Source of the DNA: Ahaetulla prasina
Lineage: Eukaryota > Chordata > Lepidosauria > Squamata > Colubridae
Assembly: GCF_028640845.1 (NCBI RefSeq)
Contig: NC_080541.1
Span: 4,088,435-4,152,434, forward strand
Direction: 5' to 3'
DNA length: 64,000 bases
Part shown: positions 1-9,744 of the stretch, piece after piece
Position numbering within the stretch: position 1 is the first letter of the stretch
Layout of the letters: every line of letters begins with the position of its first letter
Notes under the pieces: model-generated
Told to the model about the DNA's origin: nothing
The model's database searches: none
Seen by the model: the letters and a program-made list of their open reading frames with translations, nothing else
Made by a program: the position numbers and the translations under genes

Positions 1-24
1 AGATAGATAGATAGATAGATAGAT

Positions 25-86
<62 letters not shown>

Positions 87-95
87 GGATGGATG

Positions 96-141
<46 letters not shown>

Positions 142-147
142 GATATA
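1..147. repeat. (GATA)n microsatellite
   Basis: Tandem GATA units with a few GGAT variants fill the left edge of the window. The array is cut by the window start, so its true length is unknown. It is of the same type as the longer arrays near 41 kb and 63 kb. Confidence 0.95.
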
Positions 148-586
148 ATATGAGCAACAAGGTCAGAGGTCAGAGTTTAATTTGCAAGGGCAAACTGCAA
201 AGAGATTATAACCAATCCTTTTTTTTGAAAGAGTTTTTTATTTTTATTTTTCATCAACATATTTAAATGTACCGTCTCTTATCCATCATTAATCATTATT
301 CATCCATCTACCATCTTAGTTAGGTAGATAGATAACTAACTAACTTCCATTTGTTAGTTAGTTGTTCGTGCCAGCTCTTTTAACATTTCCTTCCTTTGTT
401 TTAATACAACCTTTCTTTTTCCTCTTCCTCTTCCCTTTTCTCCCTTCTTGTGTAATGATTCCTTGAAGAGTCAACCCCCCGGAACAGCCATGTAAAAATA
501 GCCATTGTCATAACATCTCGCTGCTCCTAATGTATTTTAGCAGGCAGCTTTGAGCAGTTAAGTCATCGCCTTCCATTCTTGTGTGC
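148..586. other. Intergenic, nothing recognised
   Basis: AT-rich sequence with short TAGA/TAAC-type tracts. I see no open frame with family resemblance and no clear repeat termini. Confidence 0.6.
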
Positions 587-798
587 TACAGTACTGGCCA
601 AAATTGTGGGAACCTTTTGGGAAAAGTCTATTTTTGAGGTTTGATGGCTAATAACACCACTTTTTTTTTGGAGTTTCAAGATAATCCTATTCCACTGCTG
701 GAATGGCCTGGGAATAGCCTAGACCTTAACCCCATTGAAAATCTATGGAGCCAACCGACTAAAGAAACTTGTTAGTCAGAAGCGATCCAGCAATAAAA

Positions 799-1853
799 AG
801 TAAAGGTTCCTCTCACACATATGTGCTAGTTGTTCCCGACTCTAGGGGGCGGTGCTCATCTCCGTTTCAAAGCCAAAGAGCCAGCGCTGTCCGAAGATGT
901 CTCCGTGGTCATGTGGTCAGCATGACTCAATGCCAAAGGTGCACAGAATAGAATAGAATAGAATAGAATAGAATAGAATACAATAGAATAGAATAGAATA
1001 GAATAGAATTTTATTGGCCAAGTGTGATTGGACACACAAGGAATTTGTCTTGGTGCATATGCTCTCAGTGTACATAAAAGAAAAGATACGTTCATCAAGG
1101 TACAACATTTACAACACAATTGATGATCAATATATCAATATAAATCATAAGGATTGCCAGCAACAAGTTATAGTCATACAGTCATAAGTGGAAAGAGATT
1201 GGTGATGGGAACTATGAAACGATTAATAGTAGTGCAGATTCAGTAAATAGTCTGACAGTGTTGAGGGAATTATTTATTTAGCAGAGTGATGGCCTTCGGG
1301 AAAAAACTGTTCTTGTGTCTAGTTGTTCTGGTGTGCAGTGCTCTATAGCGTCGTTTTGAGGGTAGGAGTTGAAACAGTTTATGTCCAGGATGCGAGGGAT
1401 CTGCAAATATTTTCACGGCCCTCTTCTTGATTCGTGCAGTATACAGGTCCTCCATGGAAGGCAAGTTGGTAGCAATTATTTTTTCTGCAGTTCTAATTAT
1501 CCTCTGAAGTCTGTGTTTTTTTTGTTGGGTTGCAGAACCGAACCAGACAGTTATAGAGGTGCAAATGACAGACTCAATAATTCCTCTGTAGAATTGGATC
1601 AGCAGCTCCTTGGGCAGTTTGAGCTTACTGAGTTGGCGCAGAAAGAACAGTACGCTGTTACCTTCCCACCAAAGGTGGTCCCTATTTTTTCTACTTGCAT
1701 TTTTACGTGTTTTTGAAACTGCTAGGTTGGCAGAAGCTGGGACAAGCAACGGGAGCTCACCCCGTTACACGGCAGCACTAGGGATTCGAACCGCTGAGCT
1801 GCCGACCTTTCGATTGACAAGCTCAACGTCCTAGCCCCTGAGCCACCTCTGAC
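799..1853 (-). mobile_element. Sauria-type tRNA-derived SINE, split by a LINE
   Basis: On the minus strand, 1853-1770 reads as a tRNA-like head with an A box (TGGCTCAGGGGCTAGGA) and a B box (GGTTCGAATCCC); the SINE 3' part continues at about 942-799. Both sides carry the same 12-bp target duplication CCAGCAATAAAA (787-798 and 1854-1865). It sits inside the Tc1 relic and is itself interrupted by a LINE. The name rests on recognition of the body sequence, which resembles the squamate Sauria SINE. Confidence 0.8.
943..1660 (-). mobile_element. CR1-clade LINE ('Snake1' type) 3' fragment
   Basis: The minus strand codes for the end of a reverse-transcriptase ORF (about 1650-1270), including VWFGSATQQ, then RIKKRAVKIFADPSHPGHKLF and the terminus FPKAITLLNK before a stop. 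The 3' UTR follows and ends in TATTGGCCAATAAA-like sequence running into an (AGAAT)n tail at 943-1008. It is 5' truncated and lies inside the SINE at 799-1853. The 3' end recurs near 44.7, 48.2, 27.2, 28.2 and 60.0 kb. Confidence 0.85.
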
Positions 1854-2288
1854 CCAGCAATAAAACCCAGTTAATAGAAGCCATCCTTCAATCCTGGTTT
1901 CACATTATAACAGCTGCAGAACTGCAAGATTTGGTTGACTCCACGGGAAGACGTTGTAAGGCCATAATTCATGCTAAAAGCTACCCAATTAAGTATTAAC
2001 TGACACGGTAATAATTTTTATGTATCTCATTTTTTTCTATGGTGATATTATTTGTGTATCTCGTTTTTTTCTACGCGTTCCCCTTTTCTTCTTTATACTG
2101 TAACTGCTATTCTAATAGCAAATCCGTCCTAAAAGTAGTTATTGCATTACATTCTTGATTAAATTATCTTTCGATTGATGTAATAATTTTATGGTACTAC
2201 TCAAAAAAAAAAAAAAAAGCAGTGCTGTTAGCTAATTTTAGAAAATACAATTTTCCCCAAAAGGTTTCCACAATTTTGGCCACTACTG

Positions 2289-2695
2289 TATATAACCCCT
2301 ATTGTTTTATTTTAGTTTTTACACCCCCCCAAAGCAGAAGACAGAAGACACCATCTCAAGAGAAGCATCCGAGAGAGGCCAGAGGCCTTAGCTTGGCTCC
2401 CGATGATGCTAATTTAAATCAGGGGAACTTCAGCCTTGACAAAAGCTGCCAATCATGCCTTGGGTTGAAGCGGGGGGGGGGGGGGGAGGGTGTCTTGGCA
2501 TCGAATCCCCGTTACATAAACCTCCAACCTTTCTCTCTCCTGGAGAGGCAGAGAACCTGATGTGTCACCAACAACTTGTCATGCCGGGTCTCCATCAGGG
2601 ATGACAGGTTGGCATTCTGGAGAGGAAACTCTTCCTGCTGTTTTTTCTAGAAAAGGGGAATCTCTTTATCTGCCTGGTTACATAAAAAAAACCCT
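2289..2695. other. Upstream flank of ARC, no gene seen
   Basis: No supported ORF. A 17-base G-rich run lies near 2471-2487. The stretch is free of recognised transposons. Confidence 0.6.
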
Positions 2696-2786
2696 TCCTG
2701 GTTTCCTTTTATGGACCGCTTCCTGCTTCCATAACAAGCCCCAGGAAACAAGTGTAAGTGAGCTTCAGCTACGACGTCAGGGGGGC
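2696..2786 (+). promoter_or_regulatory. CArG (SRE) + Ets + CRE-like cluster upstream of ARC
   Basis: A perfect CArG box CCTTTTATGG (2705-2714; consensus CC(A/T)6GG, bound by SRF) is flanked on both sides by TTCC (Ets/TCF) motifs. CGACGTCA, one base from the palindromic CRE TGACGTCA, follows at 2772-2779, then GGGGGCGG (Sp-type) at 2780-2787. The cluster is about 930 bp upstream of the ARC TATA box. Mammalian Arc is known to be induced through SRF, CREB and MEF2 elements; use of this one is inferred from sequence only. Confidence 0.5.
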
Positions 2787-3568
2787 GGAACGTGGAACGA
2801 TGAACAAACCCATTCAAGGGCTTAGCGCTGGGAGACGGCGGCGATGGGCGGGGTTAATGAGTTGGGGACCCCAGGGGAGAAGGGTGTGCGACCCTTTCTG
2901 ACCACCACCATCCCCTGTGATCCAGGTGGTCACCCTCTCCCCTGCAGGAAGGGTGGTGGGGCCCCTTTTTTGACCCCATAGTCTAGGAAGTCCTCTGTCA
3001 CACACCCCACTCCTCGGACACCTGTTCCTCATCCCGTTAGAGAGGATGATGGCGCTCAAACTCCTGCCTCTTGGTTTGGAGAAGTGGAAGGCATCTCCTC
3101 TGCTTATTCTGATCTCTTTGCTCAGAAGTCTGGGGTGGGGGGGTCTTCTATTGGGGGAAGGATTTTGTAATTAATTGTGCAGGGGAATGCATCTGAGGGG
3201 GCTTTGGGTATCCATCCTACACCGTGGCCAGTCAGGCATGACCGTCATCGGCTTAATCTCCCTGCTTTGTGTCAAGAGAGACAGATTTCATAAGGCCCTT
3301 GCTGACTAGGGGATGAATAAGCTTTTCCTCTGCTCTTGAACTGGGGGTGTGGGAGGGGAGAGGGGGGCAGAGAAAGAGGATGCCAGGGGGAGAGAGAGAA
3401 AGAAAAGGTAAAGGGATTACTCATCCAACTCTCCAACTGTCTCCGAAACCTTTCAAGCCTTCTCGCCTCAAGTCTGGAGGTGTGCACGAGGGGGTGGCAA
3501 AGGCGGACGGGAGGGGGAAGCCGAGAAAGATGCCAGAAGCTGTGTTTTCCCCTGAATCTCTTTCTCAT
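2787..3568. other. ARC 5' flank, no gene seen
   Basis: G-rich, unique-looking sequence without recognised repeats. ORFs on both strands overlap and look like chance frames. Confidence 0.6.
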
Positions 3569-3665
3569 CCAATCAGAGGAGCGTTGTTGATGAGCAAAGA
3601 GGCCTGGCTACACCCACGTACGGAGCTGTGTGCAGTATAAGTATGGGTCTCCGTCGGAGAGAGTG
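3569..3665 (+). promoter_or_regulatory. ARC: ARC core promoter (CCAAT, TATA)
   Basis: CCAAT lies at 3569-3573 and TATAAGTA at 3636-3643, a normal spacing for a TATA promoter, so transcription probably starts near 3665-3670. Nothing resembling another gene lies between it and the ARC start codon. The start site is an inference. Confidence 0.65.
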
Positions 3666-4098
3666 GCATAGCAGAGAGAGGGACCGAACAGCTCTCTGCT
3701 TCCCAACTCCCGGAGGAAGAGAACCAAACTCTGCTTTAGCTCAAAGTTCTCAGCAGGGTCTGGAAGCCAGGGGGAAGCCGCACCAGCGGCGGAGAGGCAG
3801 CCTTCCATCCTTCCAGAGGAAGCGGACGGATCTGCTTGGGAATTAAAAGCCTTCAAAGGCGAGGAGGAAGAAGAAGTCGAGGCTGGAAAGAACTGTCCTG
3901 GTCTGCTTCGTGAACTTTTGCTTCAACGCCAAGTGGAGTTGGACGGCCACGTGTTTGTTTGATTTGATTTTTTGAGGTGACCTCCTCTGATTCAGTTGTG
4001 TTTTGTGCTTTTGGGAAGAAGAAGGCAAGTCAGTTTCTGGGCAGAGTGGTTTGGAAAAGAATTGTTGGGGTAGAAGTGTATAGCAGCAGAAGGTAGAA
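3666..4098 (+). other. ARC: ARC 5' untranslated region
   Basis: About 430 bases between the inferred start site and the ATG. Reading through it I find no upstream ATG, so ribosome scanning would reach the ARC start codon first. No strong intron signals are seen. Confidence 0.6.
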
Positions 4099-5328
4099 AT
4101 GATGCAGGTGGACAACTTCAACCATGGGAACCTCCACTCTAGTCAGGGTCATCGCGGGATGGCCAACAACAAGCCCAACGTCATCCTTCAGATTGGGAAG
4201 TGCAGGGCTGAGATGTTAGACCATGTGAGGAGAACCCACCGACACCTCCTGACCGAGGTGTCCAAACAGGTGGAGAGGGAGCTGAAAGGCCTGCAGAAAT
4301 CGGTGGGAAAACTTGAGAACAACCTAGAAGACCACGTTCCTTCAGCTGCGGAGAACCAGAGATGGAAAAAATCCATCAAGGCTTGCCTGGCTAGATGTCA
4401 GGAGACCATTGCTCACCTGGAGAGGTGGGTCAAGAGGGAGATTAATGTCTGGAAGGAAGTCTTTTTCCGCTTGGAGAAGTGGGCCGACCGGTTGGAATCT
4501 AGTGGGGGGAAGTACTGCCATGCTGACCAATCCAGACAAACTGTCTCGGTAGGAGTAGGGGCCCCAGAAATCCAACCCAGCAAAGAGGAAATTTATGATT
4601 ATGCCTTAGACATGAGTCAGATGTATGCCTTGACCCCTCCTCCTATGGGGGAAGACCCTAGTGGGCCTCAGCCCCATGACTCCTATCAGTGGATCACTGT
4701 TCCAGATGACACTCCATCCTCCCCAGTGGAGACCCAGATTTTTGAAGATCCCAGGGAATTCCTGACTCATCTGGAGGATTATCTGAAGCAGGTGGGCGGG
4801 ACGGAAGAGTATTGGCTCTCGCAGATCCAGAACCACATGAACGGCCCTGCCAAAAAGTGGTGGGAATACAAGCAGGACTCGGTCAAGAACTGGCTGGAGT
4901 TTAAGAAAGAGTTCCTCCAATACAGCGAGGGTACCCTGACAAGGGATGCCATCAAACAGGAACTGGATCTCCCCCAGAAGGATGGGGAGCCCCTTGACGA
5001 GTTCCTTTGGCGCAAAAGGGACTTGTACCAGACTCTCTACATAGATGCTGAGGAAGAGGAGGTCATCCAATATGTCGTAGGGACCCTCCAGCCCAAACTC
5101 AAGCGTTTCCTTAGCCACCCGTACCCCAAAACTTTAGAGCAGTTGATCCAACGGGGCAAGGAAGTTGAGGGCAACCTAGATAATTCCGAGGAGCCCAGTC
5201 CCCAGAGGTCCCCCAAACACCAGTTAGGAGGATCGGTGGAAAGTTTGCCTCCTTCTTCTACTGCTAGCCCTGTTGCTAGTGATGAAACTCAACCAGATGT
5301 CTCTGCTCCACCAGTCACGGTGATCTGA
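4099..5328 (+). CDS. ARC: Activity-regulated cytoskeleton-associated protein (Arc)
   Basis: Arc is a neuronal immediate-early protein derived long ago from a Ty3/gypsy Gag. It promotes AMPA-receptor endocytosis at synapses and self-assembles into capsid-like particles that carry RNA. The 409-aa frame is intact and in one exon. Residues 25-140 form the basic, helical N-terminal domain (PNVILQIGKCRAEML, then RRTHRHLL and KQVERELKGL). Residues 141-212 are a flexible acidic/proline linker. The capsid N-lobe starts at QIFEDPREF (213) and the C-lobe spans about 284-360 (ELDLPQK, LDEFLWRKRDLYQTLY, PKTLEQLIQRG). No zinc knuckle is present, as in mammalian Arc. Human Arc is 396 aa; the extra length lies in the N-terminus, linker and tail. 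The palmitoylated CLCRC motif of mammals is CLARC here (C96, C100). The tail ends VTVI, resembling a class I PDZ ligand. MM at the start leaves 4099 or 4102 as start. Confidence 0.98.
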   Translation: MMQVDNFNHGNLHSSQGHRGMANNKPNVILQIGKCRAEMLDHVRRTHRHLLTEVSKQVERELKGLQKSVGKLENNLEDHVPSAAENQRWKKSIKACLARCQETIAHLERWVKREINVWKEVFFRLEKWADRLESSGGKYCHADQSRQTVSVGVGAPEIQPSKEEIYDYALDMSQMYALTPPPMGEDPSGPQPHDSYQWITVPDDTPSSPVETQIFEDPREFLTHLEDYLKQVGGTEEYWLSQIQNHMNGPAKKWWEYKQDSVKNWLEFKKEFLQYSEGTLTRDAIKQELDLPQKDGEPLDEFLWRKRDLYQTLYIDAEEEEVIQYVVGTLQPKLKRFLSHPYPKTLEQLIQRGKEVEGNLDNSEEPSPQRSPKHQLGGSVESLPPSSTASPVASDETQPDVSAPPVTVI

Positions 5329-6800
5329 GCCCAGGCACTAGAAACACAGATGGGAACTATCAGCTTCTTCAGCAGGTTTGTTTCCATTCAGTGGGTGTCT
5401 TGGGCTACACTGATGATTCTGGGATCTCAGCTCAGAAGCTGGTTGGAGATAACCGGCTTTTTCTTCTGGTATCCCGTGTGGAGAACATAGCAAGCTTGAA
5501 CCATCTGGTGTGCTTCAAGCTGGAACATCGGTAGCTGAGTTTGAGGATGGCTTCCTAAAAGCGAGGATCAGACTATGTTACCAAGGTAGGAAATCCTTCT
5601 TTTGGGACAGTGACAACTGAATCGCCTTGGGTGGTGACTCCCTAGGGATTTAAATAGACATCCTCACAGAAGGTCCTTCCTTCTAGCATTAGTTCCATCC
5701 TTTGACATGCTTTTCCTTCCAGACATTCTCTCACCTTTCCAGGTAGCTGTTGAGAGGTGACTTCTGTTTATCTCTGCATTAGCCAATGGATTGACGTACT
5801 TTCTAGGAAGTTTCCAATTTTATTTTTTTATAACTTCCTCGACCTCTTTTAGACCGAGCTCCAAAACATGTTGGAAAGCAAGGTTCAGGTGTCCTGGCAG
5901 AACTTCCGCAGAAAATTCCAGCCAACACCTGAAGCTCTGTTGTTTTGGCCTCAGTTTTGATTCTCAAATGGGTATCTCTGGGTTCTCTTTTGACCTGATT
6001 TTTAAGGTCCTTCAGCTCCAGAGAAGTCATGAGTAGACACACTTTCCACCTTTCCTTGCTCTAAATCCAAGCCGTTGAGATGAGAAGGGTTCGTGCCATC
6101 GAATTTCTTGTTTCATTCATGAGGGCGATAAGCAGAGTTCTAGTGAAGAGGGAGGTTTTTAAGAAACATCTAAGGGGGTTTAGAAAAAGAAAGACTTTGA
6201 GGTTGGAGGGATGCATAGACTACAAGAAGGGAAAAAAAGGTGGCACAGACACAGCTTGAACTTAGAACCTAACCCATCTACAAGAACGTCTACTAAAGTT
6301 GTACTAGCTTTTGCTAGTTGGGGAAAAAAAATGGACTGCATATTTCAGTGGCGGGGACCATCTTACCCAAGGTGTAAAGCGCCTTCGAACTGAAGCTTTT
6401 GTAGTTGAGCCTCATTTGATGATGCAAATAAGAACCAAACTTAGGGAGAAGATCGACAACTTTGAGAGTCTTGTGCCGTTGAAGAGAGAAAAGAGAAGAC
6501 AAGTGAAAGCGAAGTTCATATCATGGGCAGTTGCCCTTTCTGGCTGAAAAAGACCACTTGGCATGCCAAGGACGAGATGAAGAGCAGCTGGGAACCATGG
6601 GGAGACGGGACTCCTTTCCGTAAGCCAGAGGTAAGTCACAACCTCTTGACTTTTTGTCTTTTCCAAGTTTAAGGATGTGGTTGTAGATGATGACAATTTG
6701 GGCAAGTTTAGGCTGGTTTCACAACACGCATGACGTGAACATGGGTACGGGGTCTGGGTGGTTTAGCAGGACCTTGTGTTACGGCACAATGTGGTTGGGA

Positions 6801-7025
6801 CAGTGGTGAAATCGATTTTTTTTTACTACTGGTTCTGTGGGTGTGGCTTGGTGGGCATGGTGTGGCTTGGTGGGCGTGGCTTGATGGGCGTGGCAGGGGA
6901 AGGATACTGCAAAATCTCCATTCCCACCCCACTCTGGGGCTAGCCAGAGGTGGTATTTGCTGGTTCTCTGAACTACTCAAAATTTCTACTACCAGTTCTC
7001 CAGAACCTGCTGGATTTCACCCCTG
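6801..7025 (-). mobile_element. hAT-type MITE (CAGGGGTGAAATCC family)
   Basis: The termini are CAGTGGTGAAATC at the left and GGATTTCACCCCTG at the right, with GTTGGGA repeated on both sides (6794-6800, 7026-7032). The body holds the 'GTGGCTTGGTGGGC' and 'CTCCATTCCCACCCCACTC' blocks of this family in reverse. It lies in the putative ARC 3'-UTR intron. Confidence 0.75.
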
Positions 7026-7197
7026 GTTGGGACCTAGCACGAACACCAGAACACCTGTCAGGGTATGCTTTTCTGGTGTCGCAAAAATTTGGTCCCCTTT
7101 TCCCAACCACTGTGGGAATAAGCATTTTCTTGATCTCTGGGAGCAAACCGGCTGATGGACTTTTGTGTAGATGAAACAATCCAGTTGGAGCTTACCG

Positions 7198-7231
7198 GGG
7201 AAGGAAGGAAGGAAGGAAGGAAGGAAGGAAG
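7198..7231. repeat. (GGAA)n microsatellite
   Basis: About eight GGAA/GAAG units in the putative ARC 3'-UTR intron. Confidence 0.9.
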
Positions 7232-7303
7232 CAATAGCTTAATATAAGGGATGATCTTCTGAAGCAACTTTAGCTCACACTTCATGCTACTCTTCTGTTA
7301 CAG

Positions 7304-7465
7304 TGACTCATTCAAAACTGGCTGTGACTTCCTGAATCACGTGTGGAGCAGATTGGAGGCTGAGAAACCGCTCTGGAAAAGCCCAGCAAGCAACAGAGCT
7401 GGATGGATGTCATCTTCCCCAAGGTCTTGCTGCTCTTGTTGGATGAGCGCCTGAAGAAGGAGAAG
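7304..7465 (+). other. ARC: Putative ARC 3'-UTR exon 2
   Basis: A pyrimidine-rich acceptor (TCTTCTGTTACAG, ending 7303) precedes, and a donor (GAGAAG|GTAATTTG, 7466) follows, a 162-base unit lacking repeats. Length and position fit a small middle 3'-UTR exon as in mammalian ARC. The call is from splice signals and context only. Confidence 0.5.
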
Positions 7466-7570
7466 GTAATTTGAGTTCTCTGCCAGACGGAGAAATTACT
7501 CAGCCTGCTCTTAGCTAATCTCCAGATATGTCTATGGAGATTCTTAGTCATCCAGGTGATGGAAGTCCCA

Positions 7571-7780
7571 AAGGTGTTTTTTTTTCAAGAGGCAACTGGA
7601 CTTTCTGGTTTTTGTCTTTGAAGGCGTTTTGTGTCTCCTCCAAGAAGCTTCTTCAGCTCTTCCATTCCCCCACCATCCAGTCAGAGCTGAAGAAGTTCCT
7701 TGGAGGAGAAGCGAAATGGTTTCAAAGAAAAAAACCCCAGAAAGTCCTGTTGCCTCTTGAAAAAAGTTCCAGATAGAACG
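7571..7780. mobile_element. Penelope-like inverted module (type 2) with hammerhead-like cores
   Basis: Two head-to-head copies of one sequence. The minus copy has CTGAAGA (complement at 7650-7656) and AAAAC (7626-7630). The plus copy has CTGAAGA (7687-7693), a GAGAAGC arm and GAAAT (7713-7717). Both run outward into AGTCCAGTTGCCTCTTGAAA-like sequence shared with the modules near 34.6 and 46.7 kb. Inverted, truncated ends are common for Penelope-like insertions. It lies in the putative ARC 3'-UTR intron 2. Confidence 0.65.
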
Positions 7781-8093
7781 TCTGAATTCTCCTGATACTT
7801 ATATACATAGACCTCCTTATGAACTAGCAAGCAGAAGTTTAGATTCCCAATTTCACAGCAGACTTTGGGAAAGAGGTGCTGGAAATATCACTTTGGGGCT
7901 TCCCTAAAGAGGCAAGAATCAAGAACATCCTACCTTAGATAGGTCCTACTTCAAATACCACCTTCTCTTCTCCAGAGCTTTTCCTGCCTCATAAGGAAAT
8001 GATAGGGAACATTGTACCCTTAACTCCCCAATTTGGGTGGGGTGGGGGGTTTCTCCAGCCTCTTGCCATTGACCATGCTGGCTGGGATAGACC

Positions 8094-8485
8094 ATGCTGG
8101 TGGGATTCAAATAATTTAACAACTGGTTCTCTGCTCTAATGACTGGCTGGGTGGGCATGGCCAGGGGATGTGACAGGCAGCACTTGGCCTCCTACACCCC
8201 CCTGGGAGCAAAAACGGCCCATGTGGGGGGAGGCAACGCCCCCCTGTTCCCCATTTTGGGCCTAGTAGGCTTCCCTGCAGCCTCCTGGGAGCAAAAACGG
8301 GCCATGGGGGGGAATCGCCCCTCCCCCGCACCTCATTTTGGGCCTAGGACTTACACTTACGTGGGAGCCAAAATGAGATGTGTGGGGACTACTGGAAGGG
8401 GAGAGGGGGAGGGAATGGCCAGCCAGCCAGCAATTTAACTACCGGTTCACCCGAACCGGCTTGAACTGGCTGAATCTCACCACTA
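8094..8485 (-). mobile_element. hAT-type MITE (GTGGGATTCA family)
   Basis: A perfect 8-bp target duplication GATAGACC (8086-8093 and 8486-8493) brackets inverted ends (CTGGTGGGATTCA and TGAATCTCACCACTA). An 8-bp duplication with CAGTGGTG-like ends indicates the hAT superfamily. No transposase is encoded. Confidence 0.88.
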
Positions 8486-8611
8486 GATAGACCCCAGCCG
8501 TGAGGAAACCCACTACCATAATTCTCCAAAACTTTAGCACTTGCTTTTCTTCCCGTTTTATTATCCTGTCACTTAATCATCACTTTCTTTTTATTATTAT
8601 TATTATTATAG

Positions 8612-9050
8612 GAAGTTGTTTTCTTCTATTGTTGGTGGCACGGCTCCCGAACTCTTCAACGGCTTCAACTTTTGCATGCAGGAGGGGTGTTTCTCTGAGG
8701 AACTGAAGTAGCAGCGTCAACATCTCAAGGTGGGCTGCTACCAAGAAAGCAGAGACGACGCAAGGAAGAAGCTGTGCAAAAAGCGAAGGCCAGCAAAGGG
8801 ACATTTTATGGGACTTCAAAGGGGCATTTATCTGTTATTCAGATGGCCTCATGCCAAGTTATGACCTTGTGAATGTTGTGACCGAGGGTTGGGGAGGGAA
8901 AAATGGTGGAGGACTTTGGTGGAGGACTTCATCCGGAGCTCCAAAGTATCTAGAACTGAGAGAACATCCTTTCTAAAGGGCCACTCTTCATTTTCCTGTC
9001 ACCTATGTGGCCCATGAAAGTGTTTTAATAAACAACAACAACAACAACTG
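8612..9050 (+). other. ARC: Putative terminal ARC 3'-UTR exon
   Basis: An acceptor with a TTATTA tract ending TATAG (8607-8611) opens a repeat-free stretch that ends with the AATAAA below. No long ORF. This is the best candidate for the final ARC exon. Confidence 0.5.
9027..9032 (+). promoter_or_regulatory. ARC: Candidate ARC polyadenylation signal
   Basis: AATAAA follows GTGTTTT at the end of the repeat-free 3' region; a CAACAACAACAA tract and an A-run follow. Cleavage would be about 15-25 bases downstream. Confidence 0.55.
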
Positions 9051-9059
9051 GTGGATAAA

Positions 9060-9740
9060 TGTTAAAAAAAAAAATTGGAGTCAAAGGTGTTTGGTTAAAC
9101 AACGTTAGGCTCTATAATTAGGAGCTTGACAACAATGCATGACAAATGGGGCAATCCAACTTTCTCCACTAGCCAGCAGAGTAAGGAATGCAATATTTCT
9201 TCCTTCTTCCATTTCTTGAGCCTACTAAGAAGGGTAAAATGTACACACCATTGCATACAATGGACATTAATCAGAACTTTTTTTGATGTTCAAAGAAGTT
9301 TTGCTTCACATTCCACCTGTCAAACAGGTTGGATTGGAGATAGGTATAGATTATTATTATTGTTTATTACTATTTCCATCATCTTATTCAGTCTTGGTGG
9401 GAGTGACTTTCCACGAAGGTATGTTCCCGGGCCAAATTTAATCACATCATCAAATTCAGAAACATGGTTACCTGAATCGTTCCGAGCCGAATGCAATGTT
9501 AGCCGTTGAATAAATGATGATTGTTGTATCAAAAATAGCTTGTTCACGTTAGTCAAAACAGAAGGCCAATGGTAGACTTTTCAGTGGGTCTATCATGTTT
9601 ACGTGGACCTTCAGCACTTCTTGCTATTGCTTCTCTGGCTTTACAAGCAACTGTGTAACAGTGCTCCTGGGGTTATCAGAGAAGCTGAAGAAGGGAAATG
9701 CATGGATTATGGATGGCTTCTAATGAATTGAAGCCTCAGG
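9060..9740. other. Unique intergenic sequence, no gene seen
   Basis: Repeat-poor sequence downstream of ARC. The 127-aa open frame at 9126-9509 has no family resemblance that I can see. Confidence 0.6.
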
Positions 9741-9744
9741 CTCT

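Larger units (their letters stand above)
589..2288 (+). mobile_element. Tc1/mariner relic, interrupted
   Basis: The left end (CAGTACTGGCCAAAATTGTGG at 589) and the right end (ending GGCCACTACTG at 2288) are imperfect inverted copies, each flanked by a TA dinucleotide (587-588, 2289-2290), the Tc1/mariner target. At 701-754 the + strand reads EWPGNSLDLNPIENLW, matching the C-terminal catalytic stretch of Tc1 transposases (W-P-x-x-S-x-D-L-N-P-I-E-N-x-W). The rest of the transposase is deleted or decayed. A SINE with a LINE inside it interrupts the copy. Confidence 0.85.
5329..7303 (+). other. ARC: ARC proximal 3' UTR and putative 3'-UTR intron 1
   Basis: No further coding frame follows the stop. 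Two good donor sites are visible: CAAG|GTAGGAAA at 5586 and AGAG|GTAAGTCA at 6631, either of which could join the acceptor at 7303. Mammalian ARC has its whole CDS in exon 1 and introns in the 3' UTR, which this layout matches. Which donor is used cannot be settled from sequence. Confidence 0.5.

Noticed and set aside
3336..3640. Small frames upstream of ARC (84-98 aa)
   Set aside because: Purine-rich chance frames on both strands, mostly upstream of the inferred transcription start.
4606..5118. 170-aa antisense frame in ARC
   Set aside because: Shadow of the ARC coding strand; no family resemblance.
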